DNA of 64,000 nt, taken from the NCBI GenBank assembly GCA_020747065.1, contig JAGMVK010000029.1, positions 1 through 64,000 on the forward strand, in the 5' to 3' direction. The notes under the pieces are model-generated. The model was not told the DNA's origin and did no database searches. It saw only the letters and a program-made list of their open reading frames with translations. Origin of the DNA: Cadophora sp. MPI-SDFR-AT-0126 (Eukaryota; Ascomycota; Leotiomycetes; Helotiales; Ploettnerulaceae). Position numbers and translations under genes: made by a program. This document shows positions 59,485 to 64,000 of this stretch, piece by piece. Within the stretch, counting starts at the first letter, position 1; each line of letters starts with the position of its first letter.

Positions 59485-61052
59485 TAGATGGCACACCGCC
59501 AATGGAATTGGCATGGGTCTCATCAATTGGCATTATGTCGGGAATATATGGAGTTCGTAAACAAACTCATCAGTTCATCACTTGATCGCATGGCATGTTT
59601 GCACTCCAGCTTGGTCTGCACTTCAAGCAGAGTTCCAGTTTACTAGAAGCTGTTAGCAATATCTTCTGAAGACAAGGGTGCACGGCAATTCTGGTAGTCG
59701 AGCATGCCTTGTGCAGAAGCATAAAGGCTTGTACCCATGACAGGACTCCGCCGCAAGTGTCCACAAGACGAAAAGACCGTGCGTACTCCCAACATCCATG
59801 TCCTGATCGGCTTACATTCCATGCACAATTGCGAAACAATAGCTTATATGCAGAGTAATAAGCAGAGATTCTAGGTACGTAAATGGAAGCAAGAGCGACA
59901 AATTCAAGAAAGAGATATTCAAGCGCTGCTCAGGATGTAGCCGTCGCAGTAGAACGAGTCGTCGATACCGAGCTTCCCCAAAAGACTATCCTCGACTCAC
60001 GCACCAAGGTCAGTCTCGCACATCCCTTACTCATACATAAACAAAAAGAGTAGCAAGCCTAACACTCGAAGCTCGAAAGAGCAACAACCGATTCCGCATC
60101 CCAATCTGCATCCTAATGCTCCAGGACAGATACCGAAACCACCTTACCCATCTTCTCCACATATCGAAATTACATTCAACCCCTTCACCTAGCTACTTAA
60201 CCAATCTTACGTCCCAAACACCGTCTATACTCACTCTGGCCTAGCACTTCGCGTTCGTACTAAGTGTGGTATTCGCGCAGGCGGTGGAAAACGCCTTAAA
60301 TTAAATAAAATATACTTACAAGCTTCTACGAGAGTAGAGTATTATTTCTAGCCAGTAAATCCTAAAGAGTGAGTTTTATATCAAGAGATCTAGCGTTATA
60401 CGATTTTTAGAAGACGTCTTACAACGACTCTTAAAAGTAGAGAATTATATTTATATAAAGAATAATACTTGTTGTTGTATATAGAGATCCAAAATCCACT
60501 TTATAATTTGTGAACAACTATAGACTAGCGAAGCAACAGGTCGAAAAGACAATCAGATAATAAACACAGGAGTAAATTGCTTTTTAGATTGTAGTAAAGC
60601 GAGGTCCCCTGGCCCCGGATCTTGCCAAGGGCCGCCGAGGAAAAGACTTCGTATTGTTTATTTAACTAATTACTTAATTAACTAGGTAAGCTGCCTTCAT
60701 GGAAAGAGAAGAATAATATAATCATCGCTCTGCCATCAATTGATAAGGAGCGATGGTGGTGAATTTCTCTATAAATGGCTTTTCCTAGGCCCGGGACCTA
60801 TCCCGCGACTGCCCCTCTTTCCAGCCGAGCGCCACCACCAAAACATCGCTTAAGTTATAACGCCTGCCACGGGATCCGGGCCGCTACCTACCCCGCTGCC
60901 AGCCCCCAGCTTCAGTGAATGCCCACAGCTTCGTAATTCCTCACACCATGCACGGAAAAGTAGCGTACAGAACTTTCTTACTTGATTATGTCGGGTCCGC
61001 CAGAGTTGTTAAGGGTACAATATAGATGCTTCACCAAAGATACCTTGTCGAA
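59485..61052. other. Intergenic with possible gene fragments
   Basis: A plus frame from ATG 59883 reads about 40 coding-like residues to a GTCAGT donor near 60009, but no downstream exon could be joined. 60290-60540 is AT-rich and may be a repeat scrap. 60600-60900 is GC-rich and gives no gene. Confidence 0.4.
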
Positions 61053-63414
61053 ATGCATTCTTTTGGTCTACTCAGCCTGTTGCCTTATCTCGGGCTTGTC
61101 TCTTCTGCCATGGCCTCTCCGTCAACACAGTCGACTGATGCGTCTCAATCACCAAGCAATACGACCACTATGCGTAGGTTGAAATTTGATGTCATCTTAT
61201 AGCTCTGAAAATCAAAGCTGACAATTCTGGAGTTGTTCCTTACCGGTACAGCCTGCTAGACATCAGAGAAGTAAAGCCAGAAGGATGGATTGAGGATCAA
61301 TTGCAACTTCAAGCTAATGGCCTCTCCGGAAACCTTGTCAGCTTCTATCGCTATGTGAAAGAAAGCACATGGCTTGGTGGGACCGAGGAGCACAGCGAGT
61401 TGCATGAATCTGCACCGTACTGGTACAATGCCATTGTACCTCTGGCGTACGTTTTGGACGACCAAAGACTGAAATCACAAGCCAATATGTTTCTTCACCA
61501 TGTTCTAGATCATCAAGCAGATGATGGATGGCTAGGTCCAGAGACCACGCGTCAGACCAGAGGAATCTGGGCGAGATGCTTACTTCTGCAGGGTATGATG
61601 GTAGGTCAGAACGAAATCATCATTGAGAAGGCCGTGCTAACTATATTTTAGAACCACGCGATTGCCGATCCTGACCAGGAGGATAAGATCATCACAGCTA
61701 TGCATCGATTTGTGAGTATCGCAAACAGTATGCTGAAGAACAACTATACTGGTTACATCCAGCAGCCTGGGGACAATTTCGATCCGTATGGGTTCGGTGT
61801 TGTTCGTGCACATGAGTTATCGACGAGTCTCCAATGGTTGTACGATGTGCATCCTCGTGGAAATGAAATGATGATTTGGGAGACGATGGATCTGATGTGG
61901 GCAGGAGCTATAGTTGCAAAACGAGATTGGAGCAATTTCTTCGTCGATGGGGTGTTTCCTACTCAAGGAACGCCTATTGCCAAAGCCAAGATTAATTTCG
62001 AGCATGGGGTAAATATGGCTCAAGGTAAGTAGACTGATACTAGACTGGAATGTGGCGCTGACAACCAGGAAGGGCTAAGATTCATGGCGCAGAAGTACAG
62101 GATGACGAGAAATCAGAGCCTTGTAGATCAAACTCGTGCTGCTGTCGACATGACTTTCAGATACCAGGGGACGGATTCTGGATCAATAACAGCAGACGAG
62201 TATGTTGGAGGCACGAGTCCACAGCGTGGGTAGGTTATCCTTCTTTGTTCCGTATGCAATACTGAATTTCGGTTGAAGATCCGAGCTGTGTATGTCTGTC
62301 GAGTCGATATTCTCTTTGTCATATCTCTATCGACTGCTTGGAGATAATGCCTTTGCGGATAGAGCAGAGTTAGCGGCCTTCAATGCATTCCCTGCTGCAA
62401 TCAGCCCAGATTTCTGGTCCCACCAATACGTTACGCAGACCAATCAACCATGGTCGCAAAACCTCACTGGAAAGCCCTTCTTCAACGTAGTTAGCTATGG
62501 GAACGTGTTCGGTCTGGAGCCAAATTTCGTAAGCGAACCTTCCCGCCTGTAACTTCTAGTGCTGACAAGTATTTCTTCAGCCATGTTGCACTGTAAATCA
62601 TGGGCAGGCACTGCCAAAATTTGTCATGTCATCGTTTGTCTCAACATCGGACTCGGGACTTGTCCAGATGTTCCTCATCCCTGCTACCGTCTCTACCAAG
62701 ATCAAGGGGAAGAAAGTTGACATAGAGTGCGAAACGGCCTATCCTTTTGGCTCGGTGTTGAGGTACAAAATCCAGTCGACAGGAAACTTCGATTTCTTCG
62801 TACGCATCCCGGAATGGGCACTCTCAACTTCAACCGTGAAGATCAACCAGGGATATGCTCAATCAATAGATACCTCAGAGGCGTCGCTTCAGAAAATTAA
62901 GATTTCACCAGGGACCACAAGCATCGAGATTAACCTGGAGGCCGAGACACGAGTTGTCCCCAAGCCAAACAACACAGTCGCTATATACCATGGCGCGCTC
63001 TTTTACGCCCTGGACATCAATTACACGACAGCTAAGCACCCAGCACGTAGCTGGCTATCTCATGAGCCGATACCCGCCAATGAAACAGATCCACGAGCTC
63101 TGGACCACACGCTCACTCCCACCACGCCTTGGAAAGTGGCTATCGATCCCTCGCAGCTGCGTTTCGAGTCGTTCTTGAAGGACGGAAAGAAATTACCTAA
63201 TCCAATATTTGCTCGGGGAGCACCACCCATTGTAATTTGGGCAGCTGCACAAGAAATCGAATGGCCCGTGTCGAAGGGTACTGCTGATATGCCCCCTGAT
63301 CCTGTTGAATTGGTTGGATCTCCATTCTGGGCAAGACTGGTGCCATATGGAAGTGCGAAACTACATATGGGACAATTGCCATCTGTTAGCCTTCCAAAGT
63401 TAGACAGTCCATGA
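61053..63414 (+). CDS. Secreted GH127-type glycosidase (beta-L-arabinofuranosidase-like)
   Basis: Six exons (61053-61173, 61233-61600, 61652-62024, 62073-62229, 62279-62528, 62581-63414) give 700 residues. The N-terminus MHSFGLLSLLPYLGLVSS is a signal peptide. The N-terminal alpha/alpha-barrel part has GWIEDQLQLQANGL and LHESAPYWYNA, hallmarks of the DUF1680/GH127 family. E348 (SVESIF) and C425-C426 (PCCTVNHGQ) match regions that carry the catalytic Glu and Cys residues of characterised GH127 enzymes. A beta-rich domain ends the protein. Family members remove beta-L-arabinofuranose from plant glycoproteins or other glycans, and fungal specificity is less certain. Several NxT/S sites agree with secretion. 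Confidence 0.9.
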
Positions 63415-63649
63415 ATTAGCTACATATAATATCCTCAAGCCTAAAGTGGGATTTGGAGAAATGAAAACACACTCATAATTCTCGAAGTTCTCGCTCTTTG
63501 TTGCTCAAATTATAGCCTCTTTATGTCCGTATCCCTCTATCGTCATAGTTATGACCAGATTTTATATAAGTCCTGATTGTGGGGCTCGTATCGAAGAGCA
63601 ACCACTCTGCTGGGTCCCGATTCACCTCCCACGGAGCTCGAATCACCAC

Positions 63650-64000
63650 TCAGGATTTTGCTTTCGGCCCAAAGCCCGGTATCCCACCAAGCGAACCAAA
63701 AATATCGCCAATATAATTGTCAGCCTTTACTCCCATCCTAAGGGTATCCCAGCTTCCCAGAATGCCTTCGACCACTTTCATCCCTGAAAGATACAGATTC
63801 CTGCATGCGGGTTTAAAGCCTCCGTGATCGATAATGAAAGGCAGCGACACTACGTAAGCAGGGTCATGACTCCGATCGAAGTTGGATCCCGCTCTCATCA
63901 GAACAACACGGGAGAAATCCACCTTTTCTTGAAGTGCGGCCCTCAGTAGAGCTGCCAAGACTGCTGTATCTTCCATCGCCGTCATAAAGTATTGAGCCTG
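63650..64000 (-). CDS. Purine nucleoside permease, C-terminal part (runs off window)
   Basis: The minus-strand frame is open to the right edge and stops at 63650. Visible blocks are QYFMTAMEDTAVLAALL, VVLMRAGSNFDR, LYLSGMKVVEGILGSWD and NYIGDIFGSLGG, the conserved C-terminal motifs of the fungal purine nucleoside permease (NUP) family. These proteins are linked to nucleoside uptake and resemble nucleoside phosphorylases. The gene's 5' part and any introns lie outside the window. It is convergent with the GH127 gene, 235 bp apart. Confidence 0.9.
   Translation of the reverse strand, partial: QAQYFMTAMEDTAVLAALLRAALQEKVDFSRVVLMRAGSNFDRSHDPAYVVSLPFIIDHGGFKPACRNLYLSGMKVVEGILGSWDTLRMGVKADNYIGDIFGSLGGIPGFGPKAKS

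Overview
The window reads as a filamentous ascomycete (Pezizomycotina) chromosome segment. The genes have short introns of about 45-120 nt with GTAAGT/GTATGT-type donors. The gene content is typical of the group: a Zn2Cys6 regulator, a Baeyer-Villiger monooxygenase, a GH127 enzyme, a purine permease and small secreted proteins. A long block has been driven to extreme A+T by C-to-T changes on both strands, as expected from repeat-induced point mutation (RIP). A leotiomycete is possible, but the sequence does not prove it.

Layout. 1-5150: gene-poor DNA with a 237-bp Tc1/mariner-type MITE (447-683) and, at 4207-4788, a small cysteine-rich secreted protein gene about 0.4 kb from the edge of the RIP block. 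5150-26482 and 38447-40530: one AT-rich transposon graveyard split by a later insertion. It holds a RIP-destroyed minus-strand Ty3/gypsy element (5694-12204), a RIP-destroyed minus-strand Ty1/copia copy A (12685-19913) and a second, less mutated copia copy B (19914-26482 plus 38447-40330). 26483-38446: an apparently intact, un-RIPped 12-kb Ty3/gypsy element with LTRs that read as identical. It sits inside the protease region of copia B with a 4-bp target duplication. The block therefore preserves relative ages: old gypsy and copia A, then copia B, then the fresh gypsy.

41559-49325: a three-gene unit of Baeyer-Villiger monooxygenase (minus), Zn2Cys6 transcription factor (minus) and a beta-lactamase-fold serine hydrolase (plus, divergent from the regulator). 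The intergenic regions carry seven copies of CGGAGCCG/CGGCTCCG, an inverted CGG pair of the type bound by Zn2Cys6 dimers: two upstream of the monooxygenase and five between regulator and hydrolase. A Baeyer-Villiger enzyme makes an ester or lactone from a ketone, and a serine esterase can open it. I infer a self-contained, co-regulated ketone-processing module.

51607-55031: a five-exon secreted protein with an internal glycine-zipper-like segment, and a two-exon Ser/Thr-rich cell-surface protein. 56456-57229: a 774-bp terminal-inverted-repeat element with intact GC-rich ends and an AT-eroded middle. 58447-59484: an unrecognised ORF. 61053-63414: a six-exon secreted GH127-type glycosidase. 63650 to the right edge: the 3' part of a purine nucleoside permease gene. 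No tRNA, rRNA or CRISPR was seen. Splice junctions were derived by eye from frame continuity and need transcript support.
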